Shown here: positions 4,698 to 5,410 of the stretch, one piece after another
Position numbering within the stretch: position 1 is the first letter of the stretch
How the letters are laid out: every line of letters starts with the position of its first letter
Assembly: GCA_030635525.1 (NCBI GenBank)
Contig: DAOVYR010000090.1
Location: forward strand, 1 to 5,410
Source of the DNA: Candidatus Nanohalarchaeota archaeon
GTDB taxonomy: Archaea; EX4484-52; B79-G9
Length of the DNA stretch: 5,410 nt
Direction of reading: 5' to 3'
Made by a program: the position numbers and the translations under genes
Notes under the pieces: model-generated
The model's database searches: none
Told to the model about the DNA's origin: nothing
What the model saw: only the letters and a program-made list of their open reading frames with translations

Positions 4698-5240
4698 ATG
4701 GGTACCGATACATCCTGTTGCAGGGGCAGTATGAGTATGGGATTTTTGGCATCTCTGATAATTGCATTGCTGGTATTCATTATGCTTTCATATATTGTTG
4801 GTGGTCAAATAAGCGAGAAGATGGAGGATTATCGCAACAGGTTTACTGATATCGGTGACGATATTTCTTATGATAAAGAGTGTATTTCGCTTGGTGGTGA
4901 TCTCGAGAAGAATAAGGTGAATGAGTTTGTTGTTGACCTTGGAGATATAGCAGTGAAAGATATAAAATATTTTGGATTGTTTTTTGATTGGAAGCTTATT
5001 GATAATAAGGCATATGTTGAGCAATGGATGGTTTCATGCCATGATGGCCCGGATCTTTTTGATTCTCCATGGGAGCTAGGCAAAGTAGGTGAGAATACTG
5101 CTGTGCAGTTCACAGAGTCAAATGGATACGAGACTGAAATTGAGTGTGATAATAAGGTGGATGTTACTGTGGAGACAGGAGATGGGCTTTTTGACGGGAC
5201 AAATCTAGACGTAAAATTATGCTTTAAGACAGACAGATAA
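4698..5240 (+). CDS. 180-aa membrane-anchored ectodomain protein, prepilin-like
   Basis: The N-terminus MGTDTSCCRGSMSMGFLASL leads into a helix to about residue 35. R-G at 9-10 before the helix could be a prepilin cleavage site, and two Cys (7, 8) would lie on the cytoplasmic side and be lost on cleavage. The ectodomain (residues 36-180) starts with a charged helical segment (EKMEDYRNRF) and continues as alternating beta-type sequence with aromatic residues (YFGLFFDWKL). Four Cys (62, 114, 150, 175) could make two disulfides. The length and the helix-plus-beta-head layout match a typical archaeal type IV pilin or minor pilin, the clearest such architecture in the window. Its own leaderless promoter sets it apart from the 50-aa gene 41 nt upstream. 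ATG codons at residues 12 and 14 are alternative starts but would discard R-G. No specific family is recognised. Confidence 0.88.
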   Translation: MGTDTSCCRGSMSMGFLASLIIALLVFIMLSYIVGGQISEKMEDYRNRFTDIGDDISYDKECISLGGDLEKNKVNEFVVDLGDIAVKDIKYFGLFFDWKLIDNKAYVEQWMVSCHDGPDLFDSPWELGKVGENTAVQFTESNGYETEIECDNKVDVTVETGDGLFDGTNLDVKLCFKTDR

Positions 5241-5246
5241 AAAAAG

Positions 5247-5254
5247 TATATAAA
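5247..5254 (+). promoter_or_regulatory. TATA box of the last gene (leaderless)
   Basis: TATATAAA lies 23-30 nt before ATG 5277, with A-rich sequence immediately upstream. No SD is visible before the ATG, so this is a third leaderless-type promoter on the plus strand. It begins six nt after the stop of the 180-aa gene. Confidence 0.6.
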
Positions 5255-5276
5255 GCACAAAATATTATATGACTAC

Positions 5277-5410
5277 ATGGGTCTATCACTCTCTGTTGAC
5301 TTTTTGTCAAAATTAGTTCTTACATTACTTGTTTTCTTAGTTGTTGTAGGGCTGGTCACAGACAAACTGGACCCAAGGGGCGTCGCATCATGGGGTATTT
5401 CAGGGCTCAG
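5277..5410 (+). CDS. Small membrane protein, N-terminal part only (runs off window)
   Basis: From ATG 5277 there are 44 open codons to the window end: MGLSLSVDFLSKLVLTLLVF, a helix to about residue 27, then TDKLDPRGVASWGISGL. There is one hydrophobic helix and no basic-Gly signal at the extreme N-terminus, so it may be a simple membrane anchor rather than a processed pilin. A TATA box at leaderless spacing supports this start. The earlier ATG at 5268 closes after 15 codons. Position and layout suggest it belongs to the same surface cluster; the remainder of the protein is needed to say more. Confidence 0.7.
   Translation, partial: MGLSLSVDFLSKLVLTLLVFLVVVGLVTDKLDPRGVASWGISGL

Noticed and set aside
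4868..5260. Minus-strand open frame of 130 codons opposite the 180-aa gene
   Set aside because: It is Ser-rich antisense of a gene that has a convincing signal helix, promoter and ectodomain on the plus strand.
5268..5315. ATG at 5268 as start of the last gene
   Set aside because: That frame stops after 15 codons, whereas ATG 5277 stays open to the window end and has the expected TATA spacing.

Overview
The window looks like archaeal DNA, most likely from a small-genome DPANN-type lineage such as Woesearchaeota or Pacearchaeota; this assignment is inferred. The visible evidence is AT-rich intergenic DNA with archaeal TATA boxes about 24-31 nt before start codons, start codons with no leader, Shine-Dalgarno (SD) sites of the AGGAGG/GGTGA kind, and many very small proteins whose N-termini match archaeal class III (type IV prepilin) signals: a basic residue, then Gly or Ala, then a hydrophobic helix. 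No rRNA, tRNA, CRISPR array, insertion sequence or housekeeping gene is visible.

Layout. Ten genes diverge from one central promoter region (4203-4324). Leftward on the minus strand run a 55-aa prepilin-like protein (4035-4202), a 96-aa protein with six Cys (3730-4020), a 599-aa protein with 28 Cys, a CARDB-like domain and a C-terminal Cys knot (1856-3655), a 66-aa single-helix protein starting at a GTG that overlaps the previous stop (1659-1859), and a 157-aa membrane-anchored protein (1167-1640). After a 199-nt gap with inverted repeats comes a Cys-rich protein of at least 322 aa that leaves the window at base 1. Rightward on the plus strand run a 36-aa protein (4325-4435), a 50-aa protein (4504-4656), a 180-aa protein (4698-5240) and the first 44 residues of another one-helix protein (5277-end). 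The 55-, 36- and 322+-aa genes, and the preferred starts of the 66- and 50-aa genes, rest on my own translation and start choice.

How the genes may work together. Every gene encodes one N-terminal membrane helix, and most carry a processable-looking prepilin signal. The larger ones add Cys-rich extracytoplasmic domains. This suggests a cell-surface assembly (pilus-like fibre or surface complex) built from several small helical subunits and a few large disulfide-stabilised tip or adhesin-like components. No secretion ATPase, TadC/FlaJ-type platform protein or prepilin peptidase lies in the window, so the machinery would be encoded elsewhere.

Regulation. The minus operon appears translationally coupled in places. 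The 599-aa gene has two tandem 20-nt promoter repeats, and the divergent region has a palindrome over the plus-strand TATA box that shares the ATATGT/ACATAT hexamer with those repeats. Three of the four plus-strand genes have TATA boxes placed for leaderless transcripts.
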